Source: Flavobacteriales bacterium
GTDB taxonomy: Bacteria; Bacteroidota; Bacteroidia; Flavobacteriales_D; Cryomorphaceae
Length of the DNA stretch: 56,813 nucleotides
Direction: 5' to 3'
Assembly (NCBI GenBank): GCA_022448105.1
Contig: JAKVAV010000012.1
Span: 39,962 to 96,774 of the forward strand
The position numbers were made by a program, and so were the translations under genes. The notes beneath the pieces were generated by a model that had not been told where the DNA came from, ran no database searches, and saw only the letters and a program-made list of their open reading frames with translations. This document shows positions 44,906-53,357 of the stretch, piece by piece; position 1 is the first letter of the stretch; every line of letters starts with the position of its first letter.

Positions 44906-47140
44906 ATGAGTATGTTGAAGAATTTAGTGCTAGTGCTCTCTGTCTTAGTTTTTCACTTGACAAGTAATGCTCAAGTGCTGAGAGTAATTGATGATAATAA
45001 GAAACCACTCGAAGGAGTTACCGCTGTATATCAAGTAGGAAAAACAGATCAAATCTCTTTTTCGAACAAAGAAGGAATACTGAATCTCAAGGGTATTGAG
45101 GTTGGGAGCAATCTAGAACTTCACCTGCACGGATACAAGAAGATTTCAAAGGTTTGGTCAAATGATCTTGTCTCCATAAAGCTTGAAAAACTCGAGTATG
45201 GATTAGATGAAGTGGTGATCACCGCACAATACGAACCTGTTCCCAAAAATGAGTCGATCAATGCCATTAGGACTATTTCGGCCAAAGAAATTGAAAAGCG
45301 AGCAGCGGTGAACCTACAAGACGTCCTCAGAAATGAATTGTTATTTAGAGTAGAGCAAGACAATATTTTGGGTTCAGAGCTTTCTATGCAAGGTATCTCT
45401 GGAGAGAATGTAAAGATCATGGTAGACGGAGTTCCGGTTGTAGGAAGACTAAACGGCAACATTGATCTCACCCAGCTTAACCTCAACAATGTGCAAAGGA
45501 TAGAAATTGTAGAGGGCCCACTATCGGTAAACTACGGTTCGAACGCGCTCGCAGGAACAATCAACCTAATAACCAAAACGGCCAAGACTAATGAAACTGC
45601 AGCCAGTGCGGAATTTTTTACAGAGTCAATTGGCCATTTCAATTTCTCTGGTTCGGTGAATCAGGGTTGGAACAAAAGCTCTGTCACCGTTTCTGGAGGG
45701 AGAAACTTTTTCGATGGATGGAATCCAGATGACGATTTTATTTATCACAGTCGAAAGCCCTTGGCTGATGATGGAAGAACACGGCAATGGAAACCGAGAG
45801 AGCAAATCTTTGTCGATGCCAAGTATCGCTACAGGTTTGACAAAGGGTTTATTGAAACGAGTGGTTCCTATTTCGACGAATTAATTGTCAATAGAGGCGC
45901 TCCAAGACAGCCTTTTTTTGACATTGCCTTTGATGATGAGTATAAGACATTCCGCTACAATGTTGCAATGAATGCAAAGTATCAAATGAGTGATACTTGG
46001 AGTACCAGCCACGTATTTGGATATAATGTTTACCGGCGAGAAAAAACAACTTATCGAACTGATCTTACAGGAGTCTTCCAAGAGTTAACTCCAAACCTAT
46101 CATCACTTGACACCACCACATTCACCACGGCTCTCGCCAGAGGCTCTTTTATTGGTAAAGTTGCTGCTGGACTAGAAATACAGTTAGGCTATGAAGCAGA
46201 AATGGAAGAATCTGACGGAAAGAGAATAGTGGATAAAACGAATAGGATCGACAATGTAGCGGGGTTTGTTACTGCGCAATGGAAACCATTAGAGAGCCTC
46301 ACGATCAAACCAGGGCTGCGAGTTCAGTACAATTCGAGATATGATGCACCCCTTATTCCATCTCTTAACTTCCTCTACAACTTACCCAACAATATGGAGC
46401 TCAGAGCCAGCTATGCGAAAGGATTTAGAGCTCCCGGTTTAAAAGAGCTTTCATTCTACTTCGTTGATGTCAATCACAACATCGTGGGAAATCCAGATCT
46501 AACCCAAGAAGAATCTGACAACTTCCAAGCTTCTATATCTGGTCGATCCAAAATTGGGAATATTAAACTCCATTGGAATGGTAATGCATTTTATAATCAG
46601 GTTTACAACATGATAGGGTTGGCGTTTGTCGAGGGAACCCAAGATCAATACTCCTATTTTAATGTGGCTGAAAACCAAACCGTCGGAGGTAGGACAGAGA
46701 TAAATGGAAGTGCTGGAATGCTAAATTCTGGAATAGGCTTTGGCCTAATAGGAATCTCCAATAATTTGAAAAATGATAGTGATCCAAATTTCACTTACAT
46801 ACCTGAAGCAACATTGCGTTTCGGCATTGATTGGGTGGAATCTGGTTGGAGTGCAAATGTTTTCTTCAAGCATTATGGCAGACAAACGAGTTTGACATCT
46901 CTCGAGGATGGGAGTGTTGAAGAGAGGTTTATTTCCGCCTACCAAAACCTTGATCTCACATTTAGCAAAAAGGTCAATGATTTCTTAGATCTCGAGTTTG
47001 GGGGTAGAAATCTGACCAATGTCCAAAATGTCAATTCAACCATTGCGGGTGGAGTTCACGGCGGCGGTAATCGCAGATCAATTGGTACTGGCGCCACTGT
47101 TTTCGCACGAGTAAAGGTGAATTTTATTAAAAAAAGATAG
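44906..47140 (+). CDS. TonB-dependent outer-membrane receptor, probable haem receptor
   Basis: 744 residues. Signal peptide (MLKNLVLVLSVLVFHLTSNA), then a CarboxypepD_reg-like domain (about 25-95), plug domain with EIEKRAAVNLQDVLRNELL, MQGISGENVKIMVDGVPVVG and IEIVEGPLSVNYGSNALAGT, and a 22-stranded barrel. The barrel ends with strand ATVFARVKVNFIKKR and carries the receptor box NMELRASYAKGFRAPGLKEL. Haem or haemophore as ligand is inferred from HmuY-like proteins on both sides. A Met at the third codon is an alternative start. The lipoprotein gene starts one base after its stop. Confidence 0.92.
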   Translation: MSMLKNLVLVLSVLVFHLTSNAQVLRVIDDNKKPLEGVTAVYQVGKTDQISFSNKEGILNLKGIEVGSNLELHLHGYKKISKVWSNDLVSIKLEKLEYGLDEVVITAQYEPVPKNESINAIRTISAKEIEKRAAVNLQDVLRNELLFRVEQDNILGSELSMQGISGENVKIMVDGVPVVGRLNGNIDLTQLNLNNVQRIEIVEGPLSVNYGSNALAGTINLITKTAKTNETAASAEFFTESIGHFNFSGSVNQGWNKSSVTVSGGRNFFDGWNPDDDFIYHSRKPLADDGRTRQWKPREQIFVDAKYRYRFDKGFIETSGSYFDELIVNRGAPRQPFFDIAFDDEYKTFRYNVAMNAKYQMSDTWSTSHVFGYNVYRREKTTYRTDLTGVFQELTPNLSSLDTTTFTTALARGSFIGKVAAGLEIQLGYEAEMEESDGKRIVDKTNRIDNVAGFVTAQWKPLESLTIKPGLRVQYNSRYDAPLIPSLNFLYNLPNNMELRASYAKGFRAPGLKELSFYFVDVNHNIVGNPDLTQEESDNFQASISGRSKIGNIKLHWNGNAFYNQVYNMIGLAFVEGTQDQYSYFNVAENQTVGGRTEINGSAGMLNSGIGFGLIGISNNLKNDSDPNFTYIPEATLRFGIDWVESGWSANVFFKHYGRQTSLTSLEDGSVEERFISAYQNLDLTFSKKVNDFLDLEFGGRNLTNVQNVNSTIAGGVHGGGNRRSIGTGATVFARVKVNFIKKR

Positions 47141-47141
47141 G

Positions 47142-48170
47142 ATGAGGAAGGTTGCGCAATTTGTACTTGCTATGACAGTCTTAGCCTCTTGCATGAAAGA
47201 GGAAATTCCAATAGAACCAAGACCTCGTCCCGGAGGTGATACTGGAATAGACACATCTGGTAATGATACTGCAGATTTTAATACTTCATTACAATTTTCC
47301 ATTGTCGATATGGGCAACGGTTATCCTAATCAACTATATTTTAGTTTGAATGATAATGAAGTGGTTAGTTTAATTGGTAGAGAAGAGTGGGACATCGCTT
47401 TCAAAAACGACGCTGAAACAGGATTAGTGGTTCTGAACAATGCCCAGGCAATGTCTGGCTGGAAGAGCAACTACAATAGCCTTGAGAGTGCGATAGATAG
47501 CACGGGATATGGCTTGGGGAAAAAGATAGAGGTAGCAGCTGAACTTTATGACGATCCTGTCTTGGGAGATCTTTCAGGAGTATATTTAATTGATTTGGGC
47601 TTTTCAGAATTTGGTCTCCCCCTTGGAGCTTACTGGATCGAATTTCCTGAGATTAATCCCAATGGTTATGAAATTCGTTACAAAAAATACGGCCAAACCA
47701 ATATTGTTGAACGTTTAATCACAAAAAATGTAGACACGGAATTTGTTCTATACTCCATAAAAAATGATCTGATTCTTCAAGAACCACCTTCCGGTGATTG
47801 GGATTTGAAGTTTACGCGTTATATCTCCATTTTGACTGGGGATAACTTTGAAATACCCTACTCCGTTACTGGGGTTATTTTAAACTCTTACCAAACTAGT
47901 GCCACCGAATTTTCTTCTAAACCTTTTGGAGAGATCGACCTTTCAGATGCCCAAAGTATCGATTTAAGTTCAGCGCCAGATGTTATAGGATTTGACTGGA
48001 AGAATTTTGAGCTTACCGATGGTACCTCTGGCACATACACAGTTGAAACAGATAGAAGCTACATTATCAAAAACTCTCTTGGATTGTATTACAAGCTTCG
48101 ATTTCTTGGCTTTTACGGGGAAGGTGGCTACTCAGGAGAGCCCAGCTTTGAATATCAGCTACTTCTTTAG
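47142..48170 (+). CDS. HmuY-like haem-binding lipoprotein
   Basis: 342 residues. Lipobox MRKVAQFVLAMTVLASC, with Cys expected to be lipidated and the protein displayed at the cell surface. The body parallels the T9SS HmuY-like protein: MGNGYPNQLYFSLNDNEVVS, EEWDIAFKND, WDLKFTRYISILTGDN and DVIGFDWKNFELTDGTSG. No sorting domain; it ends EPSFEYQLLL. Immediately downstream of the TonB receptor, as hmuY is next to hmuR in known systems (P. gingivalis), although there the order is hmuY-hmuR. Confidence 0.85.
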   Translation: MRKVAQFVLAMTVLASCMKEEIPIEPRPRPGGDTGIDTSGNDTADFNTSLQFSIVDMGNGYPNQLYFSLNDNEVVSLIGREEWDIAFKNDAETGLVVLNNAQAMSGWKSNYNSLESAIDSTGYGLGKKIEVAAELYDDPVLGDLSGVYLIDLGFSEFGLPLGAYWIEFPEINPNGYEIRYKKYGQTNIVERLITKNVDTEFVLYSIKNDLILQEPPSGDWDLKFTRYISILTGDNFEIPYSVTGVILNSYQTSATEFSSKPFGEIDLSDAQSIDLSSAPDVIGFDWKNFELTDGTSGTYTVETDRSYIIKNSLGLYYKLRFLGFYGEGGYSGEPSFEYQLLL

Positions 48171-48209
48171 TTTTTATCACAGTCTCTCTTTGCTTAAAGG
48201 TGTCTGTGC

Positions 48210-49355
48210 TCAAGGTCTCAACATTTTATCCGTTTTAAAATACCCTTTAAAAATCTTCTCGCCTTCTTTCTCGGTATTGGTCCAATACTTGTCAATCTTA
48301 TACATACTGGGCGGGCAATTCTCCATGACCACGCTCGGAGAATTGCTCGATGCAATCCAGGCTTTTTCAGGCCAGTAAGGGAAGTTCCTAAAAACATAAC
48401 TTCCGTTATTCTCAATCCTGATTACAGGTGACACTTCATTTCCCTTTTGCACAAAAAAACCGTCTACTTCGATAAGGCTACCAAAGTTCCGAAAACACAA
48501 TCCCCCTTCCAAAGGAATATGCTCGAGATGAAAATTTTTGATTGAAAAGTACTTCGCAGTGCTCGCCCCAAGGGCATCGAAATACACGGCCCTTTTATTT
48601 GGCCACCCTTCAGAAATACAATTAATTAACCTAACACCGGAGCTCTGAAGGACCTTAAACGAAGTACCTGTACAACCCTTCCGATTATACACTCGACAAG
48701 ATCTCAATTCGCTATGATTGCACTGCGAATTGTTCAAACTCGCCCTACTCCACTCTAGCTCTTTGGTATCGATATTCTTACCTGTCCGAAGCACGATACC
48801 ATCGTTGTAATTATTCGTGACCAAGACATTCTCAATCGTAGTCATGAGGCAGAAAATGAGATCGATAGCTGCATCTTTCTGCCCAACAAACTCGACATTT
48901 TCTATCACGGTATTGAATGAGGAGCCAAACATAATTCCTTTTTCACCTCCAGAAATAGTAGAAAAATTTCGAATCAAATACCTCGTATGATTGAAGAGCA
49001 TGGCCTCATCTTTGGATGAGGGCATGGAATAAAATCCCATAGAGGTCAGCTTAAGATTTGCTCCATTCCCATTGATGATAACTAGACCTCCTGTACGCGG
49101 AAGATGAATGGTATCTTTTGCCAAGTAATCTCCTGGCTCGAAAGCGATTCTTTGAACTTTATCGGAGAGATTTTTGAATATTTCAGCAACATCGTCTCCA
49201 GGCGAAATATGCACCGCTGTCTCCAGGCTTCTATCATTCAAAACCTGATCCTCCTCGCTAACCGAAGTTTCCACATCTTTGTGGATGGCGGTCGGTGCGC
49301 AAGTGAAAAGACAAAGCGTAAGAATGACTCCAAAGAATACAAATAATCGTTTCAT
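48210..49355 (-). CDS. Right-handed parallel beta-helix lipoprotein
   Basis: 381 residues from the ATG at 49355 (an ATG at 49370 is also in frame). Lipobox-type signal MKRLFVFFGVILTLCLFTC. The body shows short beta-helix coils: LKLTSMGFYSMPS, YLIRNFSTISGGEKGIMFG, TVIENVEFVGQKDAAIDLI and TIENVLVTNNYNDGIVLRTG, a pectin-lyase-like fold (Beta_helix). Catalytic residues cannot be read off; carbohydrate binding or cleavage is possible. Its start codon overlaps that of the divergent CoA-transferase gene in the sequence CATG. Confidence 0.8.
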   Translation of the reverse strand: MKRLFVFFGVILTLCLFTCAPTAIHKDVETSVSEEDQVLNDRSLETAVHISPGDDVAEIFKNLSDKVQRIAFEPGDYLAKDTIHLPRTGGLVIINGNGANLKLTSMGFYSMPSSKDEAMLFNHTRYLIRNFSTISGGEKGIMFGSSFNTVIENVEFVGQKDAAIDLIFCLMTTIENVLVTNNYNDGIVLRTGKNIDTKELEWSRASLNNSQCNHSELRSCRVYNRKGCTGTSFKVLQSSGVRLINCISEGWPNKRAVYFDALGASTAKYFSIKNFHLEHIPLEGGLCFRNFGSLIEVDGFFVQKGNEVSPVIRIENNGSYVFRNFPYWPEKAWIASSNSPSVVMENCPPSMYKIDKYWTNTEKEGEKIFKGYFKTDKMLRP

Positions 49356-50421
49356 GAGGGATTTTTTCAATGGATTAAAGGTAGTCGAATTAGCCAGTGT
49401 TTTAGCGGGACCTGCTGTGGGAAGCTTCTTCGCTGAATTAGGCGCTTCGGTGACTAAAGTGGAGAATAAACGAAGCGGAGGTGATGTAACCAGAGGTTGG
49501 AGGGTACAGGGTGAACCAACCGAAGAATTGTCTGCTTACTACTCTTCTGTAAATTATGGAAAAGAGAGCGTGATGCTAGATCTGACAAATGAACATGATC
49601 TCTCTGAGATGGAGACTTTGGTCAAAGATGCAGACATCGTTGTATCTAATTATTTACCCAGAGTTGCCGAGAAGTTCGCAGTCGACTACGATTCTATCAA
49701 GAAGGAAAATCCGTCGGTAATTTATTTGGATCTGGTTGGTTACGAAAAAGAATCGAGGCCGGCCTACGACGTCGTTCTCCAAGCCGAAACCGGCTGGATA
49801 TCCATGACAGGGACTGACGCTAACAATCCTGCTAAACTGCCTGTAGCTTTGATTGATATACTGGCAGGCCATCAGCTCAAAGAAGCTGCTCTTCTTGCCC
49901 TTCTGCATCGTGAGAAAGCCGGCGAGGGTTCTTACACGCGCTGCTCACTTGAGGCCTCTTCTCTGTCTGCATTGGCAAATCAAGCTTCGAACTATTTGAT
50001 GGTAGATAAAGTTGCCAAACCAATAGGAACGGCCCACCCAAACATTGCTCCCTATGGCGATTGGTTTGAGACTCAAGACGGAACCAGATTTGTTTTGGCT
50101 GTGGGTTCTGAAAACCATTTTCTAGAACTAGCTCTAGCCTTTGAGGCAAAACATCTGGTGGAAAATTCAAAGTATTCTTCGAATCGCCTTCGCGTAGAGA
50201 ACAGAGCTGCATTAATAAATGATCTCGCAAAGATCTTCAAGCATCTATCTTTCAAAGAAATTGAGAGAAAAATGCGCGATCGAGGAATTCCTTTTGGTGA
50301 AATAAAATCTCTAGATAAGGTGCTCTCCGAGCAAACTGCAAGGAACTTTATTTTGGAGGAAACTCAAGAGGGGACTAAGACAAAAAGACTCTCGGCAATT
50401 GCCTTTAAGACTTCCTTTTGA
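49354..50421 (+). CDS. Family III (CaiB/BaiF) CoA transferase
   Basis: 355 residues from the ATG at 49354, which matches the family N-terminus FFNGLKVVELASVLAGPAVG; the longer open frame from 49279 lies over the divergent gene. Diagnostic pieces include FFAELGASVTKVENKRSGGD, SVMLDLTNEHD and QAETGWISMTGTDANNPAKL, with the usual catalytic Asp expected around the SVIYLDLVGYEKES or AYDVVLQAETG region. It moves CoA between carboxylic acids; substrates unknown. The 3' end overlaps the convergent gene by 17 bases. Confidence 0.93.
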   Translation: MRDFFNGLKVVELASVLAGPAVGSFFAELGASVTKVENKRSGGDVTRGWRVQGEPTEELSAYYSSVNYGKESVMLDLTNEHDLSEMETLVKDADIVVSNYLPRVAEKFAVDYDSIKKENPSVIYLDLVGYEKESRPAYDVVLQAETGWISMTGTDANNPAKLPVALIDILAGHQLKEAALLALLHREKAGEGSYTRCSLEASSLSALANQASNYLMVDKVAKPIGTAHPNIAPYGDWFETQDGTRFVLAVGSENHFLELALAFEAKHLVENSKYSSNRLRVENRAALINDLAKIFKHLSFKEIERKMRDRGIPFGEIKSLDKVLSEQTARNFILEETQEGTKTKRLSAIAFKTSF

Positions 50422-50980
50422 TGTTGTTTTTGATTTGACGACTTAGCAAAGAAAAAACCTTCTTGGATGTAGACTCAGTCATTTGCATGGCAAATTTTAC
50501 GTTCTTCCCGTTATACTCGAAGTTGAGTTTCTCACCTCCTAGATTCCACCATCCATTTTCGTAAGTATAGGCAAATGAAGTTTTAGAGAGTTCTACTGGT
50601 TTAAGTTCTTTAATATTCTCTAAATAAAAAGATCTGGTTTTCCCATAAGTGAAAAAGCTCTTTTTCAAAATCAGCTCATCCCTATTGATTTCGATAAGCT
50701 CATTCCCACCCATTCTAAAAAGCATTGTTCTTACTGCTTTCCATAGAAAGTAGGCCCAAAAAATGAGGAATACGAAAAAGGTCACTTGAGTTTGTTCTTC
50801 TGTAGCTGAGAGCCATTCGAGAAAGACCACAAATCCACAGAAAATCCATGCGGCCACCCAAGCCATAAGAAGTGCTTCTTTCCATCGCTCGATCTTACCT
50901 AAGATGATAATTCTCAACTGATCTGGTGAACTGGTGTAACTCACCTTTTCGTCAATTACTTTTACTCTTCTCTTCGCCAT
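50405..50980 (-). CDS. Two-helix membrane protein with PH-like C-terminal domain, function unknown
   Basis: 191 residues. Two hydrophobic segments at about 38-57 (LLMAWVAAWIFCGFVVFLEW) and 66-86 (VTFFVFLIFWAYFLWKAV), then a beta-rich soluble domain (LIEINRDELILKKSFFTYG, YENGWWNLGGEKLNFEYNG) that resembles bacterial PH-like domains. Function not recognised. It follows bshA on the same strand with a three-base gap, so likely in one operon with it. Confidence 0.7.
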   Translation of the reverse strand: MAKRRVKVIDEKVSYTSSPDQLRIIILGKIERWKEALLMAWVAAWIFCGFVVFLEWLSATEEQTQVTFFVFLIFWAYFLWKAVRTMLFRMGGNELIEINRDELILKKSFFTYGKTRSFYLENIKELKPVELSKTSFAYTYENGWWNLGGEKLNFEYNGKNVKFAMQMTESTSKKVFSLLSRQIKNNIKRKS

Positions 50981-50983
50981 AGT

Positions 50984-52126
50984 TTAGGCTAGAGTTTCTT
51001 TTACCCGAACAGATACACGATTGTACAAATCAATGTACATAGGCAGTATTTTCTGTATGCTAAAATCAAGAGATCGGGCTTTCGCATTGGCTTTAAATTG
51101 CCCAAGGACAGCCTCATCTTTCAATACTTTAATAGAATTTTCCGCCATATGATTGATATGACCTAGAGGACTCAAAAATCCACTAAAACCGTCGACGTTT
51201 AATTCTGGAAGTCCGCCAGAATTTGTGGAGATCACTGGAACTCCAGAAGCCATTGCCTCTAAAGCTGCCAAACCAAAACTCTCTTTTTGGGACGGGAGAA
51301 TGAACAGGTCAGAGATGCTCAATACTTCTTCTGGCTTCTTGAGTTTCCCGATAATATGCGTATCACCACAAGTGCGTAATTCACGGCATAGATCTTCTAC
51401 TTTTCTTCGGTCTGGCCCATCTCCTACGAGCAAAAGCTTTGATGGAATCTTACCCGATACCTTCTTGAACACCCTCACTACATCTTCTACCCTCTTTACC
51501 GATCTAAAATTAGAAATGTGGGTAATGATACGCTCACCATTGGGAGCGTAACTGTTCTTAAAATTCTTTTCTGGTTTGGGCCCGTAGTGCTCCGGACAAA
51601 TGAAATTTGGTATCACTTCGATACCATTTTTAATCTCGAAATGCTCGTAAGTATCGCTTTTCAAGCTCTCCGAAACGGCAGTGACTGCATTACTTTTATT
51701 TATGGCGAAAGTAATGGCTGGCGCAAAACTTTTATCCTTCCCTACTAGGGTGATATCGGTACCATGAAGAGTAGTGATAAAGGGAATGTGAATTCCTTCA
51801 TCAGCTAAAATCTGTTGGGCCATATAAGCTGCTGATGCATGAGGAATCGCGTAGTGGACATGTAGCAAATCAAGCTTTTCAAATTTCACCACATCCACCA
51901 GCTTACTGGCAAGTACCGTCTCGTAAGGAGGATAATCAAAGAGCGGATATTCTGACACTATCACCTCGTGATAGTATATATTTTGTGTAAAAGAGCCCAG
52001 CCTTACTGGCTGGTTGTAAGACACAAAATGAACTTCATGGCCTCTTTGAGCGAGGGCTTTCCCGAGTTCTGTAGCAACTACTCCGCTACCACCAAAAGTG
52101 GGATACAATACAATACCTATCTTCAT
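50984..52126 (-). CDS. bshA: N-acetyl-alpha-D-glucosaminyl L-malate synthase
   Basis: 380 residues, GT-B fold glycosyltransferase (GT4). MKIGIVLYPTFGGSGVVATE, then HEVHFVSYNQPVRL and LHVHYAIPHASAAYMAQQIL, and the C-terminal nucleotide-sugar site ESFGLAALEAMASGVPVIST with LPSQKE before it; these are typical of BshA. It joins UDP-GlcNAc to L-malate, first step of bacillithiol synthesis. Other bsh genes are not in the window. An exact -7 box lies 18 bases before its ATG. Confidence 0.95.
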   Translation of the reverse strand: MKIGIVLYPTFGGSGVVATELGKALAQRGHEVHFVSYNQPVRLGSFTQNIYYHEVIVSEYPLFDYPPYETVLASKLVDVVKFEKLDLLHVHYAIPHASAAYMAQQILADEGIHIPFITTLHGTDITLVGKDKSFAPAITFAINKSNAVTAVSESLKSDTYEHFEIKNGIEVIPNFICPEHYGPKPEKNFKNSYAPNGERIITHISNFRSVKRVEDVVRVFKKVSGKIPSKLLLVGDGPDRRKVEDLCRELRTCGDTHIIGKLKKPEEVLSISDLFILPSQKESFGLAALEAMASGVPVISTNSGGLPELNVDGFSGFLSPLGHINHMAENSIKVLKDEAVLGQFKANAKARSLDFSIQKILPMYIDLYNRVSVRVKETLA

Positions 52127-52144
52127 ACTTCTTAGTCAGGAAAA

Positions 52145-52152
52145 CAAAGATA
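52145..52152 (-). promoter_or_regulatory. -7 box TATCTTTG for bshA
   Basis: Exact TAnnTTTG match on the minus strand, 18 bases before the bshA ATG; no TTTG at the usual -33 distance. Confidence 0.45.
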
Positions 52153-52183
52153 TGGCTTTGAGGTTTAGGGATTCAGTTCTTTG

Positions 52184-53176
52184 TTAATATCGATTCATGA
52201 CGCATCGAGCGGTGCCCAAATATTTTCCATCGCCCCAGAGTGTGATCAAATAAACTCCAGTCTCTAATTCAACATCGGCTAATTCCATTCGACTTCCCTT
52301 TCCATCGCCGCGATAAAATAATTCTTGGCCCGTCAAATCTCTGATTTCCATTTCTAGTCTTTGATAATCGTTGTTGGTCTCCACATAAACCAGCGAACTA
52401 GAAGGGTTGGGGTACATTCTGAATTTTGGCTTTAAACCATTTTTCACATTCGCAATAGTTGATATGGTGAAAACATAGATATCGTCTATCAGCCAACCAT
52501 CGAGTTGATTATCCACACTATCTGATATAAAATTGAACCGCATACGTATGGTGTCCTGTAAGCTGCCACCTTTGAACTGATCAATATCAGAAGTACTCAA
52601 AAAGCCAGTTGTCCAACCTAGCATTGTATGAATCCACCCATTGCTATTTCCTGAAAAACCATATTCCCCATTGTAAAGGGTGTCATTAAAACCATACATA
52701 TTCAGAGTATTTGATCCTTCACCTGGCGGAAGGTTGTATGCAAAAGTCTCCTCAAAATCAAATTCATATATGTCATAAAAGGATACACCGTTGTCAGGAG
52801 AAAAGGTGATGAAGCCCCCATCTCTTAAGGTGTCAGTGTTAAAACGGTGATTAAACCCGATGGCACATTGATATTCCATATCTGGGAATTCTTCAGGACT
52901 AAAAACCAACTCAAAATATGAGTGATTTAAAGTTGGATATGGGTTAATTGTATCTGTGATCATCGCCAGACTCGGGGAGAAAGCAGAGTCAAGTATAGGT
53001 TTCATAGGAGGCCCCACTTGCCAGATATTCGTAGCGGAAGTATCTATTTCATAAGGAATTGTGGGCTCCTCAAAATTAATGGTATCTCCAAAATCCAAGA
53101 TAGGCACACCTTCCCATTCTTGGCAAAAACAAATAAAAGTGATTACACTGAACAGGATAGTCAATAATTGTTTCAT
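52184..53176 (-). CDS. Secreted protein with T9SS type-A sorting domain
   Basis: 330 residues from the ATG at 53176, which starts a signal peptide (MKQLLTILFSVITFICFCQ); the open frame runs 20 codons further up. The middle part is a beta-rich, Asp/Gly-rich extracellular region (MRFNFISDSVDNQLDGWLID, YNGEYGFSGNSNGWIHTM) that looks like a MAM or jelly-roll binding module. The last 80 residues are a T9SS type-A domain (FRMYPNPSSSLVYVETNNDY ... GVYLITLWGDGKYLGTARCV). Function unknown; exported to the surface. Confidence 0.85.
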   Translation of the reverse strand: MKQLLTILFSVITFICFCQEWEGVPILDFGDTINFEEPTIPYEIDTSATNIWQVGPPMKPILDSAFSPSLAMITDTINPYPTLNHSYFELVFSPEEFPDMEYQCAIGFNHRFNTDTLRDGGFITFSPDNGVSFYDIYEFDFEETFAYNLPPGEGSNTLNMYGFNDTLYNGEYGFSGNSNGWIHTMLGWTTGFLSTSDIDQFKGGSLQDTIRMRFNFISDSVDNQLDGWLIDDIYVFTISTIANVKNGLKPKFRMYPNPSSSLVYVETNNDYQRLEMEIRDLTGQELFYRGDGKGSRMELADVELETGVYLITLWGDGKYLGTARCVMNRY

Positions 53177-53357
53177 GACAGGATAGTTTAGATTGTATAT
53201 AATAAAGCTATCGCAATCAGTAGGATTTACAACCACACGAAATTGAGATTATAGAAATCCTATTGCTTTAACGAATATTAGTAAGATGTGCAACCCGTCT
53301 TTCGATGATTAACCTTAGTTTCGCGCGCATCATCCATCAAGAAAATTAAAGTAAACC

